From positions 558,001 through 622,000 of the forward strand of contig JAWRVZ010000274.1 in NCBI GenBank assembly GCA_037043235.1: DNA of 64,000 nt, in the 5' to 3' direction. Under the pieces are notes generated by a model. The model made no database searches, had not been told where the DNA came from, and saw only the letters and a program-made list of their open reading frames with translations. This document shows, piece by piece, positions 44,851 to 55,972 of this stretch. The DNA comes from Rhodeus uyekii. Lineage: Eukaryota; Chordata; Actinopteri; Cypriniformes; Acheilognathidae. The translations under genes and the position numbers were made by a program. Within the stretch, counting starts at the first letter, position 1. Each line of letters starts with the position of its first letter.

Positions 44851-47778
44851 TACACACACACACACATACATACATATATATATACATATATATACACACA
44901 CATACATAGGGATCCCTCATTTATTGCAGTTAATGTGGACCGGAACCCACATTTTATTTTTGAAAAATCTGCGATGCAGAGGCCGCAAAACTTGAACCGC
45001 GAAGTGGCAAGGGATTACTGTGTGTGTGAGTATATATATATATAATTTGTATGTATTGATTTCCAAAGTACTTTGAATTCTGTAAATATTATGCACAATA
45101 AACAGTTTCATTGCAACGTGTTATTTACTTTCAGCAAACTACAAGTCTTGATGTGTCCTGGAAAACAGCAAAAGGATTGCACACTCAACTAAAAAATTTG
45201 CTAAAAGAGATTTAAACATTGTTGGTTAGGTACAGCGTTAATATGTCGAAAGGAACAGCATTTTTTTTTTATGTCTTTTTCCTGTTATGGCTCACTGAGA
45301 AATCTTAATAGTGTAAACAGAACCTTAAGCTTCACAGACACTGGAAAAGTATGAGTATTGTGTAGTTACCTGCACAGACAAGTTTATCAATATGTCCTTT
45401 CTTCCATTTGAGAAGGTCCCCACCTTTGCCACAGCCCAGATCCAACACGGTAACCTCTCTCCGCTTTTGCCTCACCTTATCCAACATCTCCGCTGAGGAG
45501 ACCAACACACAGACCTCATAACAGTTAAAACTTCTCATCCCTGATTATCCCAATCACCTACAAACATGCCACTACATGGGATCAATACCAACCTCATGAA
45601 ACATGCTTGTTTGAGATAAAAAGTAAACCTGGGTTGCTTCTCACCAATAAGCACACTCTTCAACCAGTTGTTGAAGTTGCGCATGTGGACTATCCTGCTT
45701 TTATTACGCTCTGCCAGGCCACACTCCTGAAGTTTGTTGTAATGTGTGGCCACTTTTTGGCTGTGTAACGACTCATCTGTGACCTGCAAAACATAAAACA
45801 TGCATTGGAGCAGGGGAGATGAGTTGGCACACCGAGATGTTATTAGTAGCACTATTTCTCAGTAACTAGAGTCAAGTTGCACATTTTTTTTCCTTTTCTT
45901 CATTTGAATGCTTTGTTTTATTGTATTGACAACCGTTATTATTGTTATGCCTGATAATTTACCATGTTTTTTTACATTAAAATCAGGCAAGGGGTAACAA
46001 ATGAAAATTAGCTTGTTGGGTTAAATCTGGTATATTTAGAGTGTCTGTTGATTGTTGATCACTGTGTTAAATAAAAATACATTGGTTCATCAAACAATGG
46101 TTTGTATGTTAATTTTTGTTGTTGTTTACAGCACTAATTTATTATTTTGTGACCAATTAAAATGTCTATACATTTGTATAGGATACAGTTTATGTAAATT
46201 ATTATACATATTACATAATAACATGCGTCTCAGAGCAGCTCCATTCAAAGTGAGGTAAATCATTTACAAGTGGATGTATCCCGTGAGCTGATAGGTGAAA
46301 ATCCGCGAAGTAGGATCAGCCAATCACGGGGGAGGGGGGGGGGGGGGGGGGGGGGGGGGGTTGAAATAGTTATGAAATAGTCCTGGGAAAATAGTTATGT
46401 GTTGCCTATCAACAACCATAAATCTTTTTATTAAAGTGGTTTTCATAAATCACTATAATTTAAAAAGGCAAGCATGTGCATGATTTTGCAAGGCAGCCCG
46501 TTTGAAAAATCAAAGGCCTATTGCCTTACCATTACCTAATGCACCAAAACATTAATTTTCTTTAAATTCTGAACGGATTATCACATAGAAAGCAGTCCCT
46601 ATTATAATCACTGAGCGATCACTCATCTTAATTCGTCACAATCAGAGTTGTGCTAATCGATGAAGCTGACTGTACAATAAAAATACATAATGTCAACACC
46701 TTTTTTGTTACAAGTTAAATTATAAGAAAAGGATTCGAGTGTGCAGTTATAAGCACTGGACAGAAACTCAAGCATTGTGGTTGGTGAGGGGAATCTAACT
46801 TAAAACGCTTCTGACTGGCCATTGTGTTCAATAAATCTTGAGAAATGTTTGTGACTGGCTACATTGCTCAAAGTAACAAAAATATGGTCTGAATAGAAAA
46901 ACCTGTTATGTTAGTTTATTAAACCTATTGTATTTGTTTTAACGCTCTCAAGAGCACAATCACCAAACCTATTTGTTTATAAGTTTATGTATTCACTTGA
47001 GTGCAGAATTCACAGTTCAGTTTGTGCACTGAACAGAAATTAAAGCTCAACAGGGTAGTGTGATTGGTTATAATGCTCAACACTGTAAAGCAGGTAAAAA
47101 GTATGACGCACCACGAGCAGATCTCAGTTTAATATCGCAACTGACACTTCATGTTCACTCATTTGCTAGATTTAGTTTAAATGTGCAGGTGCATTTTGGA
47201 CCAGCCTTACACACACCTTTGATTACATGTCAATCATGATGGTACGAGCTTACCGGCTTCTTCCTGGGAGAGTGATCTTCACAATCCTCATCATCGTCCC
47301 TGCGCCTCTTCAGTGAGGATGAAGAAGTCTGGGAGTCATCTAAAGCTGATCCTACGCTGTCCTGCTCGTCCTTTGGATCGGCATATTTACTGTCCGCCTC
47401 AAACAATCCTGTGCATAGAAAATCAGTACATTAGTATTTGTTATGAAACATGCATTAATTTATTTTAACATAGTAATATATTTCAATTCTTTAAAATCGA
47501 ACGCAATGCGTGTATATATGAAGTTTACGTAGATAGACCAATATAAACGGAAAACTATCTTGCGTCAGTGATGCGTTAATTACAGCAGCTCATGCCAGTC
47601 GTCCTTCTCAGCACGTGTTTAATCTGCAAAGACTGACTGAGACTAATAGAATTTAAAATTAAACAAACATTAAAAATCATATTAAGACTTTATGTACTCA
47701 ACATTATGATTATGTAACACACAGACCACATAAGACTGAATCAATGTTGCTGCACTCACTTGAGTTTTGCGCCATCAT
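37721..47778 (-). CDS. rnmt: mRNA cap guanine-N7 methyltransferase, 11 coding exons, complete
   Basis: RNMT transfers a methyl group from S-adenosylmethionine to the 5' guanine cap of nuclear pre-mRNA. Exons, in transcript order: 47778-47760, 47408-47254, 45783-45645, 45492-45370, 44521-44406, 44250-44069, 43321-43157, 42900-42783, 39242-39141, 39026-38993, 37758-37721. All junctions have AG/GT borders, and together they give 1191 nt, 396 residues plus TGA, in phase. Residues 40-58 (KRRR...PRKK) look like a nuclear localisation signal. The SAM-binding motif VLDLGCGKGGDLLKW is at 120-134; FITADCS, CSCQFVYHYSF and the GYFIGTTP-type block FFFGTTPDAYELV follow. The C-terminus ends IYLVYVFEKMS as in vertebrate RNMT. 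It is shorter than the human 476-residue protein mainly in the N-terminal tail. The start is the first of two adjacent ATGs; the second is equally possible. It is head to head with fam210a. Confidence 0.95.
38270..38480. repeat. Dispersed repeat C-like fragment in rnmt intron 10
   Basis: Wording such as 'actacactaccattcagatgtttagggt' and 'tgctgatttgctgctgaagaaacatt' belongs to the same family as 43760-44010. Confidence 0.5.
41713..42576. mobile_element. 864-bp non-autonomous DNA transposon in rnmt intron 8
   Basis: Ends form imperfect inverted repeats of roughly 150 bp: TATGGAAGCCCGTTTCCACC on the left and the complement TGTGGAAGCCGGTTTCCGCC on the right, both then reading CACAGTTGAGAAAAAA. 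Inner matches include 'ccacatggtcaaagcg' with 'cgctttgaccatgtgg' and the 'gcgagatcacagca' pair. GAAGCG flanks both sides (41707-41712 and 42577-42582), a candidate 6-bp target duplication. There is no transposase frame; superfamily not identified. Confidence 0.8.
43760..44010 (+). repeat. Dispersed repeat C, copy in rnmt intron 6
   Basis: Contains 'cactaccattcaaaag', 'ttttgaactttctattcat' and 'gcagcacaacggttttcaacattgata', the reverse-orientation counterpart of 19441-19640 and 61330-61500. Non-coding. Confidence 0.7.
44815..44900. repeat. TA/CA microsatellite in rnmt intron 4
   Basis: TA run followed by CA and TACATA steps. Confidence 0.9.
44907..45030. repeat. Tigger/pogo-like MITE fragment
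   Basis: Reads 'agggatccctcatttattgcagttaatgtggaccggaaccc' in pieces and 'gcgaagtggcaagggattactgt'. The ends 'cagtaatccctt' and 'gggatccctc' are of the type seen in short Tc1/pogo-derived MITEs. A related word, 'atccgcgaagtaggatca', lies at 46302. Confidence 0.45.
46328..46360 (+). repeat. Poly-G tract (5 G, A, 27 G) in rnmt intron 2
   Basis: A run of 27 consecutive G preceded by GGGGGA. It lies on the strand opposite rnmt, so the nascent rnmt transcript carries C. It can form G-quadruplex structure on the non-template strand's partner and may be misassembled. Confidence 0.9.
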
Positions 47779-48192
47779 GTATCCAACAAGCAGCGCACTT
47801 CCCGATCTTCACCGCAGTATTTCATATGAGAGAAGCAGCACAGCGCCGCCTAGAGGACTGGCGTTTATAACAGCGGTCAAACTTGTAAGAAATACGTTTT
47901 AATACTAGTTTATGGAACTATGCTATTCTAAACATAAAGTGTAACAACGTTATGGATGTAGATTGATAAATAAATAGTATACATTTAGAGCAGGAGGTAA
48001 TAAATTCTATCTTTTTAAATAAATTACGAATACATAAAATTTGAATACAGTATATCCTTGTTGCCCCAAAACACATACATATCGCTGCATTTGTTTAACA
48101 AATTTTCATTCATTTTCATTTCGCCACAATCCCTGGCTATCCATAAAGGCTATCCATAAAGATGTTTATTGTTTTTATTTAAAAAAAAAACA

Positions 48193-48195
<3 letters not shown>

Positions 48196-48277
<82 letters not shown>
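48196..48277. repeat. (AT)41 microsatellite
   Basis: Uninterrupted AT repeat 82 bp long, between the rnmt 5' end and the fam210a promoter; self-complementary and cruciform-prone. Confidence 0.95.
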
Positions 48278-48279
<2 letters not shown>

Positions 48280-48548
48280 CAACATACATTTTGTACAAAC
48301 ACAACATTTATATTTTGTAAAGCTCGCAAAATATACAGCATTAAAAGTCAACAAAATCATAAAATTGGGATTCTGATTAGTAAACGTAGATGAATATAAA
48401 ATGTGGTCAAAAGTATAAATTAAAAATAAAAGCTTTTTCTTCAGGATAATTCGTGAAAACAAAAAATAAATTTTCCCATAAGAGAGAGAGTCAGGTCTTG
48501 AACATAACATTCACGAATATTATTCATGAACATAGTTTCATGAATAAG

Positions 48549-48700
48549 CACGTGTAAAGACCAATCACAAGACTATAGACGCTATTCATGCGCGACGTTG
48601 CCGTGCATTCTGGGAAATGTAGTTATAGAGAGAACCGTTGCGCCAGTGAGAAAAGCTCCTGAGCACGACTGTACTACATTTCCCACAACACAGTGCGAAC
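48549..48700. promoter_or_regulatory. Probable rnmt/fam210a bidirectional promoter with paired ZNF143-type sites
   Basis: On the minus strand, 48624-48604 reads ACTACATTTCCCAGAATGC, very close to the extended ZNF143/STAF site. On the plus strand 48673-48692 reads ACTACATTTCCCACAACA. The two are 50 bp apart in opposite orientation. Upstream are an E-box CACGTG (48549-48554) and a CCAAT box (48561-48565). No TATA box. It lies between the head-to-head genes, 0.8 kb from the rnmt start codon and 1.35 kb from the fam210a start codon. The transcription start sites are not fixed. Confidence 0.65.
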
Positions 48701-49980
48701 GCAGCCACAATGTGTAATGCCACTGCGTCTGGTGAGGAGTTTTGTGAATGACAGAAGGGACATGATTAACATGTGTTTGTGGTGGGAAAATCACATCATG
48801 CCGGATCTAGTCACTCATGTATGTTGCTGTGCATATTTCCGATGATAATTTCTGTATATTTAGACTGGAGGACGAGTAAAACGTTGGTTAGTTTAGCCAA
48901 TCAGACAGTAGATATCCCTTAGCTAAGCTAGCTGACTCACGTTTGGTGACTATCTTAGTACACTTCACACATGTGAAGTTACTCTAAAAGATCAGTTAAA
49001 AATACGAATTTTTAAGAGATTAGTCTGTGATGATTTCTAGAGTTTCTGAATGTGATCGAGCACGCGCAGCTTACGTTTTTCTTAATGTTTTCAGCTGTTC
49101 CAGCACCAGTGACGTCACTGTCGATTAGATATTGAAGGTAGGGAAAGTTATTCACTTCAAAAACTGATATAATACGCGATAATTGTTATTAACTTAATGA
49201 GTTTGCCTGTTTTCAACCAAGTAAAATCAGGCGACAACATGTAATGTACAATAGAAAATATGGAAAAATATTTAGCAATGTATTTACATTATGCACTAAA
49301 CATTATGCATTAAACACATTATGCATGTAAATATATGTTTTTCTGCTTTAATAACTTTGTAATACAAAACTTTAATAAAAGTAAATGATGCAGACACTGA
49401 ATTGACAAGTAGTTAGACAACTAGTTCAATCGCCTCTATTTAGATTTTTCTGGTAATAAAAAAAGAAACTTATAAGAATTGTTAAATTGCAGTTTGAGTG
49501 AAAGCTGAAATTTAAATTGTACTTTTTAGAGAATTAAAATATTTGTAAATGTGTGTTTTAGAGTGTATTAGTTTCTCTTAATTCCAGTAGCACAAAACCT
49601 TATGGTCATGTGATCCAGAAGGATTTAAAATGATTCAAAGAGCATCTTGATCTTCAATGGACTAATGGACATAGATGATTAGTGACCCAGAAATAGTGCA
49701 TAATCTTTAATATTTTTACTGTTTGATATTTGTTTTTTTAATTGTAGACTATAATATTTTTCATCTTTCTTTTCATTATCATTATTATTTTAAACCTTAA
49801 ATCCTATATAGTCTCAGTCTCATATGTATGTCAGACTATGCACTGCACTGTATATTGCACTTTAGTATTAAAGGTCATCTATTTATATTATAGGAGATCC
49901 TTTGTCGATCTCTTTTTATCTATCTAGAATTCTTTACATTTATTTGTGAGTTGTATTTATGCATTGTCTTGCGCCCACAG

Positions 49981-50050
49981 TCAGGCCCCTGTCAGACTGT
50001 CCACTTGTTTTTATGCTGACAGACCCTTGGGAGAAGAAGCTTGTTTTGCA
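49981..50050 (+). other. fam210a: Start of the fam210a coding exon (5' UTR part)
   Basis: A good splice acceptor, 'gtcttgcgcccacag', ends at 49980, so a 5' UTR intron probably separates this exon from a non-coding first exon nearer the promoter. A donor-like 'aaggtaggg' lies at about 49136. Confidence 0.45.
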
Positions 50051-53000
50051 ATGCAGCGTATTGTGTGTGCTGGTGTCTTCAGGCAGACTGCTGCCCTGCT
50101 GCAGATCTGTCCTCCGTCCTGTAGCCGAACCGCACAGAGACTGGATCACCCGACCCAGCGGTGCTGGAAACACCTGAGCTCCAGCCCACGATGGCTCAGC
50201 AGCTCCAGTGCACTCTACTCTCCGACCTCTCAGAAGAACACCAGCATAGACCATCCGGTAAACTCAGCTCCAGAGCAGGAAGATCCAGACCCTCTGCAGG
50301 ACAAATCTATTGGCCTCATTCAGAGATTCAAGAAAACCTTTAAGCAGTATGGAAAAGTCATGATCCCTGTGCACCTGTTGACGTCTACAATGTGGTTCGG
50401 TACATTTTACTATGCTGCAATGAAGTAAGTAGAGGATGGATCACAGTTATATACATTTAGGTCAGAAGCTAAGATGGATAATCAGAATTACTCCACAATT
50501 AGCCAAAGACCACTAACGTTTCTAATAATAACTATTATATAACTATTGTAATCATAACAATTATAAAAATAGAGGAGGGGGATATATATAAGCTTTTGCA
50601 ATATTTCGTTGTAAAAAAAGTTCAGTTATGCAATAAAAATAATTTTATTTTACATTACAAAAGTAAATAATAATACGAATATTTATGACTGTTTTCATTT
50701 CTTTGTTTTCAAACGTTAAAGCATCAAATTTTTATTTTGACTGAAAACTGCAGGGAGCTTAATGCTTCTCTTTGGCTGATAAGCACTTCTCATAAGTATG
50801 TTGCATGCATAAATGCACGTTAAAGTGACTCAAATTCAGAGCAGAGATGGAGTTCATGTGAAACAGCGTTTGTTAGGGTTTTAGGTCCATGGTTTCAGTA
50901 CGGTTCGTTCTGTGCCAGGGTTCAGGGGAAAAAGGACTACTGTCAATTGTCAAATAAAAATAAAGAAAATAAGAACAAATGACAAAGAATAGCACAAATA
51001 ATTACAATAGAGCAAAGATATAAATAAAAAAACAGTGCTTTTCAAGTTATTTAGGCATCAAGCAGTAGTTGTCAGGTATAATCTTCACTGTATAAAATAA
51101 AGTTGAATCATTATTAAAGTTACAAATGCTATTCAGTCAAGAGTAATAAATGTATGTGTATATATATATATATATATATAAAAAGATGATTAATGTAAAC
51201 ATTTTAAAGAAAGACCGCTGACATCTTGCTATACCATAGTGTGTGACGTCAGTTAAGTAATGCAGGCACTTCTTTCATTTTTGAACACATGCTTGCTTTG
51301 AAATGGAGGAAGATGAACCTGTTGAGCCTATAAGTAAATCAAACGGCAACGGGACCAAGCAATACTGCCATTAACTTATTCCTTCATTTCCACTTTAACT
51401 TGATAGCAGCCTAATATTCCTGCTGTCTGTGGTTTTAATGTTAACCAGATATTAATACATAAGACAAGGAAATCACATTTTTTTATTAGAAAATTATATA
51501 TATTATATTACTATTATTATTAAAATGGAAATCTGTTTATTAAATAATGTAAACTTTACTGACTGCTTTCATTTCCACTGCGTAACCATCAACAAAAATA
51601 TACGTTAGCTGAACTATGTATTAATTGTTGTTATTTTCAACCAGCCATGTTATTTCTTAAGATTTAAGATGAACGATGATACAAGCGTGTGTTAAAGCAT
51701 TGGTGGAGAATGGTACGGTTCAAATTATATTATTTATATTTTTTTAATTATCCAAGCATTTACTGAGGGCAGAGATTTTGAAAAGACTGGATCATGAATA
51801 CTTATTTAAATCACTTATTCATTCGAGAAGCACACTAAGACATATTGTGATTTCGATTTAATTTCGATGAATCATATGTAGAGGGCATGGGGGATGATGA
51901 CCTGTAATTTAAAAAAATATGATAAAATGCATAATATTTTAATTAAAAAAGAATTGTGACGCAATTGTAATATGTATACATATGTATATATAAATATAAT
52001 GCTTTATTTTATATAAAGGTTTATTAAAGTCAAAGAAATCGGTTTATTAAAGTCAAAGAAATCGAAAAGAAATATGACCAACATCTCATATGGAGCCGGG
52101 ACAAGTTCTGACAAAACAAATCAATAAATAAGGAATGTCTGTCAGATTTCCTTATACATTGTAAAAGCCTGTAAAAGAGGTGTTGGTTGTCAGGCGGTGA
52201 TCTGTTAACCAGGTGCCTGTTTGGTTAGATCTGTCATTTCTTTTTGTTTGGTCATTCTATCTGTATGGCGCATAATGGATTGAGGTAAATGGCACACTGG
52301 AATGTTTACTCTGCAATACATCTGGCTGAATGTGGGTCACCACTGTCTAGACATTTCAGAAATGTGGGAGGTGGTAATGGTTGCTTGAATATGGGCTATT
52401 TCATTCACCATGACCTCACCCTGCAGAGAAGCTCTGAGTTATCAGTTTGCCTTGTCATATGTTCCCCACCAAGCTTTACACTTGCATATTTTAGCTGTTT
52501 AAACATTTGATTCTTATTTATTATCAAATACGGTACTTTACTACTTCTTTTACAATTACAATTGTATTATTTACAATTGTTTGCTCTTAATACTTAATCC
52601 TGTTAATATATGTTTCTCATCTCAGTATACCAAATATCATCAAAAGAATAAAAAAAGTCTACTTATTACAATGATGTGCTATATGAAGCTGTTTAAGAGT
52701 AAAATAAAGCATGTGGTAAACATAAATTGATTATACTTTGACATTTTGTTCTACACAGCGTACGCTGCACACACTCACATCTAGTATGTTACTAAAAACA
52801 TACGTTTTAAAAAATGAATATAACTGCTTAAAAATGCACATTTTCGCTATGGGTGTGCGAAAAACATCAATGTACTGTGATTTTATGTTTACCACGGGCT
52901 TTATTTTACTCATAAACTAAAAAACGTGGAAAATCTCGAAGGAAACAGTGGTGAATTTGACTTCTGGGTTTTGACGTGATTTTTGTCTTTATTTACTCGC

Positions 53001-54135
53001 CTTCAAGATGTTCATAACATGTATGAATGTCTTTCTTCTGATGAACACAAATTAAGATATTTTGAGGAATATTGGTAACCAGACAGTGGATGGAAAAACA
53101 AATTCTATGGAGTTAAAGTCAATGGGGCGCATCAACTGTCTGGTTATTAATATTCTTCAAAATATCTTCCGTTGTGTTCAGCCGAAGAAAGAAATTCATA
53201 CAGGTTACTTTCTACTGTGGAACATAAAAGTTATATTTTTGTGATCAATATCTCTATTTTTTTTTTTTGCTATTGTTTTTGTTTTTCCATATAATAGTAG
53301 TCATTCTTCATTCTAAAACATTCTTCAAAATGTCTTCTATGTTCCACAGAAGAAAGTCATACAGGTTTGGAATGATGAGGGCGAGTGAATGTGTACCTTA
53401 AATGCAGTGGAAGTCGCTTTGGATTAAAGTGTTTTGCCAAATGCATAAAATGTCAAATTAATTCTCTCTCTCTCGTTCTTAGAGGAGTCAATTTGGTGCC
53501 ATTCCTTGAGTATGTTGGGTTTCCTGACAAGGTTGTGAAACTCCTGGAGAACTCTCAGAGTGGCTATGCACTGACGGCGTATGCCATGTACAAGGTGGGT
53601 TATGTTTTTTATTAATTGTTGTTTTACAAATTAGAATAAAATAAATGTTGCAAACTACCTTCAGCTATAGGATTTCTAGACCAATTAATATAACCAAGAT
53701 GCAAGCAAAATATTTGGTTTAGTTTTCTATCTCGAAAAATTGAGTAAATAAAATGCATTTTCTCAGACAGAATCTTTTCATGGCCGCTCATCTGAATTGA
53801 ATTCATTAGAATCTTATTTTTTGCACAAGATAATGTGATGCTGGTTTAATTTTCTTGATCTCCTTAAGATCGCCACACCTGCGAGGTACACGGTGACTCT
53901 AGGAGGAACGTCACTGTCCGTGAAGTACCTGAGGAAGCACGGCCACATGTCCACCCCTCCTCCAGTGAAGGAATACCTCCAGGAGAAGATGGAGGAGACC
54001 AAAGAGAGGATCTCTGGGAAAATGGAAGAGACCAAGGATCGTTTATCTGAGAGAATGGAGGAAACGAAAGACAAGTTTACTGAAAAACTTCAAGAAACCA
54101 AAGACAAAGTGTCTTTCCGAAAGAAAAAGGAATAG
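50051..54135 (+). CDS. fam210a: FAM210A, mitochondrial DUF1279 protein, 3 coding exons, complete
   Basis: Exons 50051-50424, 53483-53594 and 53869-54135 splice in phase (753 nt, 250 residues). Residues 1-50 are rich in Arg, Ser and Leu and poor in acids, as in a mitochondrial targeting peptide. The DUF1279 domain spans about 100-195; a membrane segment lies at 105-125 (VHLLTSTMWFGTFYYAAMK), followed by GVNLVPFLEYVG, NSQSGYALTAYAMYK and ATPARYTVTLGG. Residues 203-242 are four 11-residue repeats (MEETKERISGK type), an amphipathic coiled-coil tail ending FRKKKE. In mammals FAM210A is an inner-membrane protein linked to mitochondrial translation and muscle/bone mass. An in-frame upstream ATG at 49946 lies in the predicted intron and is therefore not used. 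A poly(A) signal AATAAA sits at 54971-54976. Confidence 0.95.
52975..53395. mobile_element. Foldback-type MITE in fam210a intron 2
   Basis: The left side reads 'tttactcgccttcaagatgttc' and 'tctttcttctgatgaacacaaa'; the right side has complements 'tgtgttcagccgaagaaag' and 'gaatgatgagggcgagtgaat', with an inner pair 'ccagacagt'/'actgtctgg'. A second partial right arm at 53310-53375 suggests internal duplication or two overlapping copies. Confidence 0.7.
53400..53456 (+). repeat. SINE-type 3' tail next to the fam210a exon 2 acceptor
   Basis: Reads 'gtggaagtcgctttggattaaagtg' in part and 'tgccaaatgcataaaatgtcaaa', a tail shared by several fish SINEs and LINEs. It ends only about 25 bases before the AG acceptor at 53481-53482. 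Confidence 0.6.
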
Positions 54136-54990
54136 GTTTATACACTCATGAAGTGACTTTGACATAATGTCATGAAGATTCACGTTATTTAACAAAATAC
54201 ACTTTAAGGAAAGCAACCTGTAATATAAGACAGGCTGTAAGCTTATACTCACTGTTCAAGTAATAGGCTAAACTATCACAAGATGTGGTGGTATTATAAT
54301 TCATAATTGACCATAGTTTCTAGATATAAAATATCACAGCACACAAAGTCTACTGAAAGCTGTTGAACTTGAAGTACTTTTTAACGAATGGGAGTGTATT
54401 TTCGAAATAGAACAGGTGTAATGTGCCCAATATCATATATGTAATACTCTGTTCCCTAAAAACATAGCACTGCGTCTTTTAATTTTTACATATGTTAAAT
54501 ATTTCAATTATGGATTCAGACTTGTCACACACGTTACTGAGAACGAAATGGTTGTGTTGTAAAACCTTGAAATTTGATTGTAACTTTAGATATTATGCAA
54601 AACAGTGTTTGACAGAAAGTTGTAAATGTATGTTTAAGATGTAATACAGTTTATACATTTGCTTATAATACTGTAAATAGAAAAATCACATTGTCCTGAG
54701 TCATTCTGCAAATCAAATCATCTTTGAATTCTGTATGTTCCTGCCATATTCATGTTTAATTTATGCAACCTCGTTTTCAGTTGGTACTGTCACATTTCTT
54801 AAAGTCCTGTTTTTGCTTTAATTTTACTTAGTAATTGATTCAAGTTAATTGAACTGATTATTCCACAGCAAATGTACTTGCTGGTTATGCACTTGGGTTG
54901 TTTAGGTTTGATGGGATTGCAAGGTCTTTTCATTTGTCTGTTGAAGGATGTCCTGGCTATCAACAGTAAAAATAAAAAAGATAAACAATG
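54136..54990 (+). other. fam210a: fam210a 3' UTR
   Basis: Non-coding, AT-rich sequence after the TAG stop, running to the AATAAA signal at 54971-54976 followed by a T/G-rich stretch. No repeat recognised within it. Confidence 0.6.
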
Positions 54991-55274
54991 TCTCATCTTA
55001 TTTCAGATAGAAGCATGAAGACGTTTTGAAAGGTGTTTTTAATATGCACATTGGACACGTCACTTAAATGAACACTTATTACTCATGATGGTCAATGACC
55101 GCCAGTGAAATTAGAATTATTTGTAAACTGTGATGGATATTTAAAAGTGCAGTTATTATTATATTTTGAACTCTTATAATCCAGTGGTCTTGGACTATAA
55201 TGACAGCTTTTAGTGTGGATGCTTTTAGTATTTTTATGCTATGATTTTATTTTGCAAAAATTGAATTGTTAATA

Positions 55275-55560
55275 ACCTTTACTTACATAGCGCTTTTTAC
55301 AATACAGATTGTTTCAAAGCAGCTTTACAGTGGTCACAGGAAAACATTATAAACAAAGTTTGTTTGGCTGAACAGCAGCTTTAAAAGAGCAGGCAAATTA
55401 ATATAATTGATGAATATTAAGTGTTACGTTTTGATTGATTGATAGTTTGATTATTATATTGACAACAATTCAAGTCCAATTTGGAATTATAAGTCCAATA
55501 TTAAGTCTAATTGTAAGGCACAACTAGTCAAAGGCTCTCAGTAAGACGGACCCCCATAAG
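55275..55560 (-). repeat. CR1/Rex1-like LINE 3' tail, antisense
   Basis: Holds the complements of the LINE 3' end ('acatagcgctttttacaat', 'cagattgtttcaaagcagct', 'acagtggtcacaggaaaac', 'gctgaacagcagct'). Non-coding. Confidence 0.8.
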
Positions 55561-55972
55561 GATGCAACTTGCCTAGGTAAGACATTTTTCTAGTCTAGTC
55601 TTTATCTCAGTGTGTTTGTTGTTGTTTTGTTTTTGCCAAGAGTACTAAACTTACTGTTTCTGACACCTGCTTGTCACAGAAAAGAAAGGAAGTCAAAAAA
55701 ATTTGCATACTTTCCAACAGCCATTCAGATTTAATTTTTTATTTTTTTTTGCTTTGGTATTTATAACAATATATAATAGTATTTAAAACCATGATAATAA
55801 TGATTCTCTATCATAATTAGCATAACTCACTGGTAGTGTTTTTGCCTTATTAAAACATTTATCTTCATTTTTAAATGGTTAAGATAATGTAAATATATAT
55901 ACCTGTATATAAATAAGTTAATATATCTTCATATTTAAATCTTGAAAAATAAATATACTAAGACAATATATA

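Noticed and set aside
44776..45045. 89-codon ORF with IY/TH repeats
   Set aside because: Translation of the TA/CA microsatellite and adjacent MITE fragment.
48041..48376. ORFs made of Tyr-Ile repeats
   Set aside because: Translation of the (AT)41 microsatellite on both strands.
49946..50050. Upstream in-frame ATG extending FAM210A by 35 residues
   Set aside because: A strong splice acceptor ending at 49980 lies inside the extension, and the ATG at 50051 gives a typical mitochondrial presequence.
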